In this document: positions 37,145-47,400 of the stretch, piece after piece
How the letters are laid out: each line of letters starts with the position of its first letter
Position numbering within the stretch: the first letter of the stretch is position 1
NCBI GenBank assembly: GCA_963731745.1
Contig: CAVSWT010000008.1
Coordinates: 190,921 to 254,920, forward strand
Source: CAVSWT01 sp963731745
GTDB taxonomy: Bacteria > Bacteroidota > Ignavibacteria > Ignavibacteriales > Ignavibacteriaceae
Reading direction: 5' to 3'
DNA: 64,000 nt
Notes under the pieces: model-generated
What the model saw: only the letters and a program-made list of their open reading frames with translations
What the model was told of the DNA's origin: nothing
Database searches by the model: none
Translations under genes and position numbers: made by a program

Positions 37145-37152
37145 CAAAGGTA
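37145..37152 (-). promoter_or_regulatory. possible Bacteroidota-type -7 element of the lipoprotein/activator operon
   Basis: On the minus strand TACCTTTG fits TAnnTTTG, about 65 bases ahead of the ATG at 37080. A TTTG lies 25 bases further upstream, which is longer than usual for a -33 element. It is the only promoter-like signal seen before the kinase operon. Confidence 0.35.
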
Positions 37153-37290
37153 CAAAATTTAAAGCGCTTGGTACATACAAAAAATAGTCAATAATTAAAT
37201 AATGCACTTTATAACTGTTTTAAGCATTATTTTTGACTAAAAAACACTATTTATAATAAAATTGTCAAAAAATAATATCCAACTTGGATA

Positions 37291-37905
37291 TTAGCTATAT
37301 GATGATAATCCTATCTTTGTTTCGGTCGCTGGTTTAAAATTGCCGTTTTTCTCCGGAATATATTTTTGCTGTTTAAATCTGCTGAAAAATTTACGTACCA
37401 TCGTAGTGAAATATGGGAATCTTATAATTACATTAACTTTTGATTTCAGCAATTCCAAATTCTCCATTTCGTTTACTACCAAAACTAAAAGATTTTTACT
37501 TTGTTCTATTTTGGCAAGAAGATAATGTTGATTATTGTAATCGTATTTTTTCAATAACTTTTTATCAAAAAATGAATCGGCTTCATCAAACAAAAGAATG
37601 GTTTCTGAAACTTCCGCTTTACTAAAAATCTTATCTAAATTTTTTTCAGTCTCTCCGATATATTCACTGATAATACTTCGGACATCAATCAGTTGAACTC
37701 TTCTATTTAGCCGATCCTGCAAAAGTTCAATAGCCATTTGCTTTGCTGCTGATTCAGGTGAAAAAAACAATAATTTATTTTTTTCATTATTAGCATGGCT
37801 TTCTAATGCAGCAAGCAAATCGTAAAATTCTTCACTTAAAAAATCTATAACTTTTTGATTATCTTTTTTTAGATTCTTCATTAAATCTGTTAGAAATTTT
37901 TTCAC
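37291..37905 (-). CDS. degenerate AAA-family protein (Walker A lost)
   Basis: 204 residues. The segment DVRSIISEYIGETEKNLDKIFSKAE followed by TILLFDEADSFFDKK matches a class of AAA proteins that carry YIGETEKNL and a Walker B of FDEAD. The expected P-loop GPPGTGKT is replaced by SPESAAKQMA near residue 50, and no arginine finger segment is seen. ATP binding is therefore doubtful, while the fold may persist. It starts 3 bases after the phosphatase stop, so the two are coupled. The function is unknown. Confidence 0.7.
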   Translation of the reverse strand: MKKFLTDLMKNLKKDNQKVIDFLSEEFYDLLAALESHANNEKNKLLFFSPESAAKQMAIELLQDRLNRRVQLIDVRSIISEYIGETEKNLDKIFSKAEVSETILLFDEADSFFDKKLLKKYDYNNQHYLLAKIEQSKNLLVLVVNEMENLELLKSKVNVIIRFPYFTTMVRKFFSRFKQQKYIPEKNGNFKPATETKIGLSSYS

Positions 37906-37908
37906 TAA

Positions 37909-38598
37909 CTAATTGATATCTATTTCAAAAGTTGGTACGGAAATTTGATCAATAATTATATTTTTTTCAATAACAATCGCTGTTAACTTGTTGCCCGTAT
38001 ATACAGAAGTATCTATATAAACACTGTTATTGGATTTATTAATTACTACATTTTCTTTTCTAGTGTGGCCCACAACCTGCAGTTTACCTAAATTAATAAG
38101 TTCATCCCTTGTCCATAATATACCATGCTCGTTCGCAATTTGATTTTTCATGATTGCTTCAAGATCATCTAAATTTTCCAATATTTGAACAGGAAGCTTT
38201 GATTTAAAATATCTTGAAATACCGGCATGAGAAATAAAACAATCTTCATGGTTTATAAATAAAGGGGCTTTGGCAATAATATCGAGATGTGCGTCAATTC
38301 TTTCAAATCTATCCCGATAAGAAGTAACCGTATTTTCAGAACCATTATAAAGCCAAATTTTAGCTAAAGGATGTTCCGGAAATTTGATAAAATAATAAAA
38401 CATTATATCATGATTGCCGGATGTAAACTTTATTTCTTCCTCTATTACGAAATCTAAAACTTCATAGCTAAAATTTCCTCTATCAACTAAATCACCAACT
38501 GAATATATTTTTATATCCGGGTATTTCTTTTTTATTTTAACGACCAATTCCTTTAAAGTATTGAAACAGCCGTGTATATCTCCAATTACAGCAATCAT
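37909..38598 (-). CDS. calcineurin-like metallophosphoesterase (PP family)
   Basis: 229 residues. The metal motifs GDIHGCFNTL, VGDLVDRGNFS and SGNHD are in order, with later histidines in ISHAGIS and VVGHTR. This is the serine/threonine phosphatase-like branch that includes PrpE and PphA, but the substrate could be a phosphoprotein or a dinucleotide polyphosphate. It directly precedes the degenerate AAA gene and lies about 3.4 kb from the Ser/Thr kinase on the same strand, so it is a candidate counterpart. Confidence 0.85.
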   Translation of the reverse strand: MIAVIGDIHGCFNTLKELVVKIKKKYPDIKIYSVGDLVDRGNFSYEVLDFVIEEEIKFTSGNHDIMFYYFIKFPEHPLAKIWLYNGSENTVTSYRDRFERIDAHLDIIAKAPLFINHEDCFISHAGISRYFKSKLPVQILENLDDLEAIMKNQIANEHGILWTRDELINLGKLQVVGHTRKENVVINKSNNSVYIDTSVYTGNKLTAIVIEKNIIIDQISVPTFEIDIN

Positions 38599-38607
38599 AT
38601 AATTAAT

Positions 38608-39963
38608 TTATATATAAAAATTTTCTTGAGCGGATTTTTGAAGCTCATCTCTAAATTTAGGATGAGCGATTTTAATTAATTCTTTAACTCTTTCTCTTAT
38701 AGTTTTTCCATAAAGCTGTGCAATCCCATATTCAGTAACAATATAATGAACATCGCCTTTAGTTGTAACCACTCCAGCACCGGATTTTAATTTATTAACA
38801 ATTCTAGAAATATTTTTATTTTTGGTAGAAGAAGGCAATGCAATTATGGGTTTGCCGCCCTTGGAATGAGATGCGCCTCTTATAAAATCCAGTTGGCCGC
38901 CAAATCCGCTGTACATTCTATCCCCGATTGAATCCGAACAAACTTGCCCGGTTATATCAACCTCAATTGCCGAGTTTATTGCAACCATTTTATCATTCTT
39001 TGCAATTATAAAAGGGTCATTAACATATTCCTGACTATGAAATTCAAATACAGGATTATTATCTATAAAACGATAAAGTTTTTTTGAACCTAAAACAAAT
39101 CCGGCAATTACTTTTCCAGGATGCAAAGTTTTCTTTTCGTTGGTAATTATGCCTTTCTCAATCAAATCAATAACACCATCCGAAAAAAGCTCGCTGTGAA
39201 CTCCTAAATCTTTTCTATCATCCAGAAATTGTAAAACGGAATTTGGGATTGAACCAATACCCAACTGCAAAGTTGATTCATCTTCAATTAATGAGGCAAC
39301 ATTTTTTCCGATCATTGCGTATATTTTTTTTTCTTCATCGCTGGCTGCGCCGTCAAAGTTTGTAAGTTCCTTTATATCCTCATCAACTTCGACAATATAA
39401 TCAATTTTACTAATGTGTATAAAGCTATTGCCTAAAGTCCTTGGCATTTTATTGTTGACCTGTGCTATAATAATTTTAGCTCTCTCAGCACCAGCTTTTG
39501 TTAGTCCTACTTCAACTCCATAACTGCAAAATCCATGAACATCCGGCGGAGAAACATGAATGAAAGCAACATCCAATTTAATTGCGCCTGAAATGAATAA
39601 TAAAGGAACTTCAGAAAGAAAAATAGGAATGAATTCAGCCCGGCCTTCTTGAACTGCCTTTCTGCTGTTTGGCCCAATAAAAAAGGAATAGTGAGTGAAA
39701 CTTCTTTTCATGTCTTCTGACAGATAAGGAAGATTACCTAGAGCAAGAGCATGATAAATTGAAACATCAATTAATTCATCTTTTCGCTTTACTAATGCTT
39801 CAATTATTGTTGATGGGAATGCACAATTTGAGTGAACCAGTATTTTATCATAAGATTTTACAGCTTGAACTGCTTCATCTGCTGAAACAACTTTTTGTTT
39901 ATAAATACGCAATATGTTAGAAGATAAATTTTCATGCATCTCTATTTCATTCGTTCCTATCAT
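38608..39963 (-). CDS. acetyl-CoA hydrolase/CoA-transferase family protein
   Basis: 451 residues of the 4-hydroxybutyrate CoA-transferase / acetyl-CoA hydrolase family. The CoA transfer glutamate is in GVHSELFSDG. The C-terminal half has GGQLDFIRGASHSKGGKPIIALPS and the VTTKGDVHYIVTEYGIAQLYGKTIRERV signature. It would move CoA between acyl-CoA and a free acid such as acetate, butyrate or succinate. The acceptor is not clear. It lies 27 bases after the second alanine dehydrogenase-like gene. Confidence 0.9.
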   Translation of the reverse strand: MIGTNEIEMHENLSSNILRIYKQKVVSADEAVQAVKSYDKILVHSNCAFPSTIIEALVKRKDELIDVSIYHALALGNLPYLSEDMKRSFTHYSFFIGPNSRKAVQEGRAEFIPIFLSEVPLLFISGAIKLDVAFIHVSPPDVHGFCSYGVEVGLTKAGAERAKIIIAQVNNKMPRTLGNSFIHISKIDYIVEVDEDIKELTNFDGAASDEEKKIYAMIGKNVASLIEDESTLQLGIGSIPNSVLQFLDDRKDLGVHSELFSDGVIDLIEKGIITNEKKTLHPGKVIAGFVLGSKKLYRFIDNNPVFEFHSQEYVNDPFIIAKNDKMVAINSAIEVDITGQVCSDSIGDRMYSGFGGQLDFIRGASHSKGGKPIIALPSSTKNKNISRIVNKLKSGAGVVTTKGDVHYIVTEYGIAQLYGKTIRERVKELIKIAHPKFRDELQKSAQENFYI

Positions 39964-39990
39964 TAAAATATTATAATTCTTTTTCTAACC

Positions 39991-41112
39991 TTAGTTCGTA
40001 GAAAAAATTCTTAATTTCCTGTATTCAAGATCGAAAATATTTGCTATAGCTTCATTTGAGCAATAACCCTGATAAGTACAAACTCCTTTAGCAAACCCTT
40101 GATCACCCATTAATGAATTAACAATTCCATTGTCGGCAATATTTTGAATATAAGGCAATGAAGCATTGTTTAATCCGTAGCTGGCGGTTCTCGAAACAAT
40201 AGCAGGCATATTCGGAACACAGTAGTGAATTACATCATGAACTTTAAATACCGGATCAGCAAGAGTAGTTACTCTGCTGGTCTCAATACAGCCGCCTTGA
40301 TCTATAGAAACATCAATAATTACAGAACCTTTTTTCATTCCTTTTACCATTTCTTCGGTAACCAGATGAGGAGTTTTTTCACCCTTAATTAAAACTGCAC
40401 CGATTAATACATCCGCAAATTTTACTCCGCGTGTTATGGTATATGGGTTCGCCATTACTGTAGTTATTCTTTTTCTAAAAAGTGAATCAATTTTCCGCAA
40501 TCTATCTAAATCTTTATCAATAACTATTACCTGAGCACCTCTGCCAATAGCTGCTCTTGTTGCAGCAGTTCCAACTACGCCTGCGCCTAAAATTACTATT
40601 GCTGCTGGAGCAACGCCAGGGATTCCTCCCAATAATATTCCTCTGCCGCCTTCTCTATAACTTTCCAGATATCGTTCCGCCAATTGAATTGAAAGTGGAC
40701 CTGCAATTTCGCTCATCGAATGCAAAACCGGCAGCTGATCATTTTTTTCGATTAATTCATAACCGATCGCAATTATTTTTTTTTGCAAAAGTTTTTTTAT
40801 CGTATCTTTTTTGCCTACTGCTAAGTGAAGAGAAGAAAATAAGATTTGATTATCCATCAAAAGATCAACTTCTGATTCTTTGATTGGAGTAATCTTTACA
40901 ATCATATCCGCACGCTTATAAACCTCTTCGGCAGTATATACGATAGTTGCACCGGTTTTTATATAATCTTGATCACTAAAATGGCTGCCTTCGCCGGCTC
41001 CACTTTGTAAATAAATTGTGTGTCCGGATCTTACAAGAGAATCTACTCCCGCCGGAGCTAGTGCTATTCTTAATTCTTCATTAAGATTTTCTTTTGGTAT
41101 TCCGATTATCAT
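39991..41112 (-). CDS. alanine dehydrogenase-like protein, second copy
   Basis: 373 residues, same family as the protein at 16010. The Rossmann motif VILGAGVVGTAATRAAIGRGA, DVSIDQGGCIET and IHYCVPNMPAIVSRTASYGLNNASLPYI are kept, and SSLHLA retains the histidine. The substrate segment MKVKEP is altered to MIVKITPI, and PKEIKTNENRVAL is PKENLNEELRIAL. It may be an alanine dehydrogenase with altered properties or a related amino-acid dehydrogenase. It heads an operon with the CoA-transferase. Confidence 0.8.
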   Translation of the reverse strand: MIIGIPKENLNEELRIALAPAGVDSLVRSGHTIYLQSGAGEGSHFSDQDYIKTGATIVYTAEEVYKRADMIVKITPIKESEVDLLMDNQILFSSLHLAVGKKDTIKKLLQKKIIAIGYELIEKNDQLPVLHSMSEIAGPLSIQLAERYLESYREGGRGILLGGIPGVAPAAIVILGAGVVGTAATRAAIGRGAQVIVIDKDLDRLRKIDSLFRKRITTVMANPYTITRGVKFADVLIGAVLIKGEKTPHLVTEEMVKGMKKGSVIIDVSIDQGGCIETSRVTTLADPVFKVHDVIHYCVPNMPAIVSRTASYGLNNASLPYIQNIADNGIVNSLMGDQGFAKGVCTYQGYCSNEAIANIFDLEYRKLRIFSTN

Positions 41113-41230
41113 AATTCTTTTTTTTAATTATTGATTAAATCTACCTAATAGACTTTTGAGTTTCAACTAAAAGATAATTTGTTTGTTTGAGCATAAAGAT
41201 AATTTAATAAGCGGCCCTTTTTGGAAAAAT

Positions 41231-42181
41231 TTAAACCGCAGTTAATGGTTTTTTACCTGATAAAACTGCAGCAACATTTTTGGCAGCCAATAATGCCATA
41301 TTATTTCTTGTATCTACTGTTGCACTGCCTAAATGCGGTAATAAAACTACGTTAGGTAATTTTAATAATTGAGGATTTATGTGGGGTTCATTTTCATATA
41401 CATCTAGTCCTGCAGAAAATATTTTTTTTGATTTTAAGATTTGAATTAGCGCTTTTTCGTCCACTATTTCCCCTCTCGCAGTGTTAATCAAAATTGCATC
41501 TTTTTTTAGAAGATTTAATTTCTCTTTATTTAATAAATATTTCGTCTCTAGTGTTAAAGGAACATGTAGCGACAAAAAGTCTGAATTTTTTAGCAAATAA
41601 TTTAATGAAACTTTTTTAGCGCCGGTTTTACTTTCAAGCAAAAGGTTTTTGTTTCGTGAGTAATAAATAATTTTTGTCCCGAAAGCAGCTGCCCGTAATG
41701 CCGTTGCAGTTCCAATTCTTCCGGCACCTAAAATTCCAAATGTTTTATTTTTAAGCTCCACGCCGAGCAATAATTTAGGTTTCCATCCTGAAAATTTATT
41801 CTGGCGAATTAATCTTTCACCTTCCATAAGATTTCTTGCGCAGGCTAGTGCAAGCGTAATAGCCAAATCAGCCGTTGCGTCGGTTAAAACATCAGGAGTG
41901 TTTGTTACAACTATATTTTTACTCTTAGCATAATCGACATCAATATTATTATAGCCAACAGCATAATTGGCTATAATTTTACATTTTTTCATTTCATTAA
42001 TTATTTCTTTATCAATTTTGTCGGTTAATAAAGAAATTACACCATCAGCATCTTTAATATTTTTTATTAATTCATTCTTGGGGATAGGTTTATCTTTTGA
42101 ATACTTGAAAACCTTAAGCTGCTTTCTCTTTAAAAGATCTTCTGCACAATCCGGTAAGTTGCCTGTTATAAAAACTTTCAA
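41231..42181 (-). CDS. D-2-hydroxyacid dehydrogenase (glyoxylate reductase-like)
   Basis: About 316 residues from the TTG at 42181, which follows GAGAG and gives the family-typical start KVFITGNLP. An upstream GTG at 42229 would overlap the SpmAB gene by 35 bases. It is an NAD(P)-dependent enzyme that reduces 2-ketoacids to D-2-hydroxyacids. The Rossmann motif GILGAGRIGTATALRA, the signature INTARGEIVDEKALI with arginine, glutamate in YENEPH and histidine in LLPHLGSAT are present. The likely substrates are glyoxylate or hydroxypyruvate, but this is not proven. Confidence 0.9.
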   Translation of the reverse strand: MKVFITGNLPDCAEDLLKRKQLKVFKYSKDKPIPKNELIKNIKDADGVISLLTDKIDKEIINEMKKCKIIANYAVGYNNIDVDYAKSKNIVVTNTPDVLTDATADLAITLALACARNLMEGERLIRQNKFSGWKPKLLLGVELKNKTFGILGAGRIGTATALRAAAFGTKIIYYSRNKNLLLESKTGAKKVSLNYLLKNSDFLSLHVPLTLETKYLLNKEKLNLLKKDAILINTARGEIVDEKALIQILKSKKIFSAGLDVYENEPHINPQLLKLPNVVLLPHLGSATVDTRNNMALLAAKNVAAVLSGKKPLTAV

Positions 42182-42194
42182 GTTAAGTTTCTCT

Positions 42195-43826
42195 CTATCC
42201 AAATAATAATTTAACAATAAATAATGCACCTAAAATTCCGGATACATCTGCAATTAATCCGGCAGGCAGTGCATGTCTTGTGTTTTTAATGTTTATGGCT
42301 CCGAAATAAACCGCTAATACATAAAACGTAGTTTCCGTGCTGCCAAAAAAAGTTGATACCAAAATACCAATAAATGAATCCGGTCCATGAACGGAAATTA
42401 TTTCAGCCATTATGCCCAATGAACCGCTGCCTGACAATGGCCGCATAAGAGCCATGGGCAACGCTTCTGCCGGCATACCAATAAAATTTGTTATTGGACG
42501 AATAATATAAATCAATCCATCCAGCGCTCCGCCGGCTCTAAAAATTCCAATAGCTACTAACATTGCAACTAAGTAAGGTATAATTCTTATTGCAACTTGA
42601 AATCCTTCTTTTGCGCCTTCAACAAATTGCTCATACACTTTTACTTTTTTAATTGCTCCATATCCAATGAAAACAACAATCAAAAATGGAATTGCAATGA
42701 TAGAAAAAAATTGAATTATACTTTTAAAAAAATCCGGAGTAACGAAACTAAAAACCGAACCAAATAATTTTCCAATTCCAGTAAAAATTATTATTGAGGC
42801 TAAAGCAACTAATGCAAGTAAAATAAAAAATCCTTTTACATTGCTTAGCATCCAGTTTCCAAATTCACCTTTTTTAATTGGGAATTTTTCAAGAAGCTTA
42901 ACGGAAATTAATCCGGCTGTAGTGGCACAGATTGCGCCAAATATAGATGTCCCAATTATAATTGCAGGTTCTGAACTTCCCGCTGCAGCACGAATGGCAA
43001 TTGCAGTTGCGGGTATTAGTGTTAAACCGGCTGTATTAATGGTTAGAAAAGTGCACATTGCATTTGTTGCTGTGCCTTTGTTTGGATTTAACTTATCCAA
43101 TTCCTCCATAGCTTTTAAACCGAATGGAGTTGCAGCGTTGCCGAGCCCCAGCATATTCGCCGAAATATTCATAATCATTGAGCCCATTGCAGGATGATCG
43201 TGCGGAACATCCGGAAATAGTCTTGTAGTAATAGGTTTTAACCAATTTGCTATAATTGCTATGAGTCCGGCTACTTCAGCTACTTTCATAACGCCGAGCC
43301 AGAGAGCCATAATTCCAATCAATCCCAAAGATATATTTACCGCGGTGCCGGCATAATCCAAAGCTGAATTAGTCACCTCTTTTAATTTTACGAATGAGAT
43401 ATTTTCCACAAATATTTTTGCTGAAGCAATACTGTCAGATTCCAAATTATTTATTACAACATTGCCTGTAAGGTCATCCTCATCACCGGTTACCTTAGCC
43501 ATGTCTTGCCAGAGCTTCGGGCTTGATTTATCAACTTTGAAATAAAGACTAATTTTATTTTCTTTTTTCTGTGTGGATATTTTAGCAGGAAAAAGTAAAT
43601 CGCTTTTTATACTGTCGCCGTATAATTTATTAAAGTCAGCACTGCTTACTTTTAGTTGAGCGTCATAACTTTTTTCTGAGTTTTTTTGGAATGGTTGATT
43701 GAAAGTGATTGTAACAGGAAGAGGTTCATTGTTCTTAAATTTATTTTCGGATTGATTCATGATATCAATTGTAATCGCAGAACCAATCCCGAGAACAATT
43801 AAACCAAGCCACACATAATTCAGCAT
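42195..43826 (-). CDS. nucleoside recognition / SpmA-SpmB fusion membrane protein
   Basis: 543 residues. After one N-terminal helix and a periplasmic insert (residues about 30-150), the SpmA-like half (SMIMNISANMLGLGNAATPFGLKAMEEL, ATNAMCTFLTINTAGLTLIP) is fused to an SpmB-like half (GAKEGFQVAIRIIPYLVAMLVAIGIFR, MPMALMRPLSGSGSLGIMAE, TFFGSTETTFYVLAVYFG). These Gate/nucleoside-recognition domains act in spore-core dehydration in Bacillus, but fusions occur in non-sporulating relatives of this group. The role here is unknown, possibly transport. GGAG precedes the ATG. Confidence 0.88.
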   Translation of the reverse strand: MLNYVWLGLIVLGIGSAITIDIMNQSENKFKNNEPLPVTITFNQPFQKNSEKSYDAQLKVSSADFNKLYGDSIKSDLLFPAKISTQKKENKISLYFKVDKSSPKLWQDMAKVTGDEDDLTGNVVINNLESDSIASAKIFVENISFVKLKEVTNSALDYAGTAVNISLGLIGIMALWLGVMKVAEVAGLIAIIANWLKPITTRLFPDVPHDHPAMGSMIMNISANMLGLGNAATPFGLKAMEELDKLNPNKGTATNAMCTFLTINTAGLTLIPATAIAIRAAAGSSEPAIIIGTSIFGAICATTAGLISVKLLEKFPIKKGEFGNWMLSNVKGFFILLALVALASIIIFTGIGKLFGSVFSFVTPDFFKSIIQFFSIIAIPFLIVVFIGYGAIKKVKVYEQFVEGAKEGFQVAIRIIPYLVAMLVAIGIFRAGGALDGLIYIIRPITNFIGMPAEALPMALMRPLSGSGSLGIMAEIISVHGPDSFIGILVSTFFGSTETTFYVLAVYFGAINIKNTRHALPAGLIADVSGILGALFIVKLLFG

Positions 43827-43935
43827 TAAGCAACTCCGATTATTTTTCTGTGTTTATTAAACCAAAGAGAAGTAAATATTTTTATTAAACCTTCAAATTT
43901 TATTTGTCAGGTTTTTATTCTTTAGTGTAAGCGTT

Positions 43936-44403
43936 CTAACCGCCCTGCTCCTCAAAAGCTTGAATTTCTTCAGTATCAATTATGACAAGCTTATTTAATT
44001 CAGCTAATTCTTTTTCACCGATTTCACTGTCTTTAGAATATTTTTTCAAATAAATTTTTCTTACTTCATCTACTAATTTTTGTTCTTCAACTTTTTTTAT
44101 TAACCCTTTTATGCTGACCGTGGTAACATGGTATTCCGGAGTGAAAGTTTTTGATGATATCTTTTTATTTTTTTCATTTTTGGTTACCGTAAAACTTGCA
44201 CTTGAATCAAATTGAATCTTTTCATACGACTCGGAATCATCTTTATAAAAAAGATAAACATTTTTATCAAGATAAATAAAAGTAGTGGCTTTCTGAAAAA
44301 CATCGCCATTGTTTAATGAATGTGCAACAACTCCTATATAAATTGCGTTTAATTCACTTTCTATTAATTCGATATCTCTAATTTGAGTAAGAGTTCTTTT
44401 CAT
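43936..44403 (-). CDS. pyridoxamine 5'-phosphate oxidase-like flavin split-barrel protein
   Basis: 155 residues. The pattern VAHSLNNGDVFQKATTFIYLDKNVYLFYKDDSESYEKIQFDSSASFTV, followed by VSIKGLIKKVEE, fits the pyridoxamine-phosphate-oxidase-like split barrel that binds FMN or F420. The protein is short and no clear cofactor residues beyond the fold can be named. It lies 35 bases after the helicase-nuclease gene in the same direction. The assignment is based on pattern only. Confidence 0.5.
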   Translation of the reverse strand: MKRTLTQIRDIELIESELNAIYIGVVAHSLNNGDVFQKATTFIYLDKNVYLFYKDDSESYEKIQFDSSASFTVTKNEKNKKISSKTFTPEYHVTTVSIKGLIKKVEEQKLVDEVRKIYLKKYSKDSEIGEKELAELNKLVIIDTEEIQAFEEQGG

Positions 44404-44438
44404 ATTCTTAGGCTTTCAAAAAAATTACGGCTTATAAA

Positions 44439-47400
44439 TTATTTAATAATGCATTGATCTTTATCCAGAGCAAACAAACATCTTTTACAATGTTCAAGAT
44501 TTTTGTTGAAATTTTTATTCCTTATATTCTTAACCATCTGGAATATTTCTAAACCAAATTTTTGAACTTCAGTATTTTCCAATTCAATAAAAACTTTCGT
44601 TTCAGGGAACTTTAAAAAAATCAAATTTAATTTAAACTTGTCAGTTGTACCCAAAAGTCTGCTAACGATGTAAGAATAAAATTTTAATTGATTGAAATAA
44701 CTTTTGGCCCTCAGCGGAATATCTTCTTCTAAAATGTCGTCAGTCTTGTAATCAAATATAAAGATTTTATCATCTTCAATCACAAGTTTATCAATAATTC
44801 CATAAAGATAATAATCATTTTCTTGAACATATATTTCGTATTCATTTTTGAAATCTTTAAAGCCATTAATATATTGAAAATTGGTTGATTTAAAGTATCC
44901 ATTTAACTCTTCAATAATTTTATCCTTTAGGGTTTCCTTAAGTCCGGTACTTTTATCAAAAAATTTCAAATTAGTCTCTATCTTTCCCTTTACAAATGAA
45001 TCTATCTCACTTTCTTTTAATTCATTTTGCAAAACTTCATGTATTATGCTGCCCTTAATTTCAGCAAACATATTCACGTTTTTTGAATCATCAATATCAT
45101 CTAAGATATTTGTTTCATTATCTTCTCTTTTATTAAACTCAAATTTTCTTTCTTTCTCCTGATTAAATTCCCATTTCCTATATCCGTTAAGCAAAGATGT
45201 AAATCCCAACTCATAAGTTAATTGATACTTTAACGGACACTGTTTATAAACCGATATTTTTGTTGCAGAAATAATTTCTCCCTTTGGTTTATCGTGTAAA
45301 ATTTCCGTAAGAAGTTTAAAATTTGAAATATTTAATTTTTTATTTTCTGTTGGAATAATAAATTCCTCAATTTGCCGTACAATTGGAATTTTAATTTCTA
45401 AGTTTTCTGTTTTATTAGAATAAATTCCATTTTCATTTATTAAATAGTTTAAATTTCCATTCATTCTAAAATCTTGGGATAAAAAATCTATTTCCAAACC
45501 TTCTTTCAATAATCCCATAAAAGAATCTTTTTTGTAATTAAATTCTTTTGAGTAGCAAGCTTCTAAAAACAAATAATTTTTTGCGCGCGTTATTCCAACA
45601 TAGAAAAGTCTTTTTATTTCAGCCAAATTTTTCTTCTCTGAAACAAAATCATGAACAGAAACGATTGGAGCGGATAAATAATCAGAAAAATAATTATTAT
45701 TCAGCGGGACTTTTGTAAGCAATCCAAATTTTCCATCAACCGAAATTGCTTTGCTTTTAACAAAGTCATGCTGTGCAGCTTCTTCACAATGAAAAAGAAA
45801 AACCGCAGGGAATTCTAACCCTTTAGCTTGATGCAGTGTCATAATTTTTACTGAATTAGATTCATCAGTTACTGAAGCCTGAGATTCATCTTCTAACTGT
45901 TCAATCGAATCTTTTAAATAAAATACATAATCATAAAGAGTTTTAAAGTCTTGTTGACTAAAATTAGTTGTAATTTTTATAAGCTTATCAATATTCGCCA
46001 ATTCCTGTGCACTGTTTGAACGGGATGCAATAACCGAAAGATAGGGAGACTCGTTCAATATTTTTCTTAAAAGAGAAGTAACATCCTGACTATTTGCCAG
46101 AACAATGTTTTCATTGAAAGTATTAACAACATTTAAATGCTTGTTTTTTAATTTTGAATATTCAACAAATTTTTGCCAAAATGATTTTCCTTCAATAATC
46201 GATACTTCAAATATTTCAGAATCGGAGATTGAAAAAAAAGGTGAACGAAGAATACCAACTAATGCTGTACTGTTTTCCTGGTCAAGTAAAAAAGAGAAAT
46301 AATTGTAAATATCATAAATGGTCTGACGCTGATAAAATCCTTTTCCGCCGACAATATCAAACGGAATTTTATGCTGAATAAATGAAGTTTCAAGTTCAAT
46401 AAATGATTTTCGTTTTCTACAGAGAATTGCAATGTCTTTCCAGCTTATGTCTTCATGTGCTTTATCATTTATTAATTTCAAAATTCTTCGGGAAATAAAA
46501 TCTGCATCTGATATTTTATTTTTTCCATTCTCATCTTCCTCAGGAATAAGTATTTCGATATGACCTTTTACGGTATCGTTTCTTGCACAAATTAAATTAG
46601 CGTGGTTGACTTCATTGAACATGAGATTAGGAGATGCAAAAAGATTTTCAAATATAATATTGGTAAAAAGACAAAGTGAAGGCGCCATTCTGAAACTATC
46701 AGGTAATGAAAGTAAATGTTCTTTTCCTGAAGCTGATTCAATTTCATTCCTGGTTTTTGTAAATACCTCAAGATCAGCGTCGCGAAACATATAAATGCTT
46801 TGCTTTTCATCTCCAACTACAAAAAGATTTCCGCGTTTTAAATAATCCAGAATCGGCAGGAAAATCTCATACTGAATTTCATTTGTATCCTGGTATTCAT
46901 CTATCATAATGTATTTGAATTTTTGGGACAAATTTTCTCTTACAGATTCTCGCTTCAAAACTTCTTGAGTTAAAAGAAGTATATCTTCAAAATCCAAATA
47001 ACCAGATTCACTTTTTTTACCGTTATAAATTTCTAATCCCTTTTCAAAAAATTGAATCATGGTTTTGCCGAATTTCGCCAGTTCAATTTCGATTTCCGGA
47101 TTATCTTCTATTTCTAAAATTTTATTAAAATCTTTAAAATATTTTTCGGCAAAAGAAATTTGCGGAATTAATTCTTCACGAACATCTCTATCGTTTAAAT
47201 ATCCTCTTGAAGCGACAGTTAAATTTTTTGTGAATATTAAATCTTTTATTTGCTTTAATTGTAAAAGAGGATTTTTATTCTTCGATTCGTTTTTAATGTC
47301 TCCCAAAATTTTTTGCGCAGTTAAAGCAGATTCATTTTCCGGTTTCAATGATAGCACAGAATTATTAATTACTTCTATTGCAGCTATCAGCTGATCAAAA

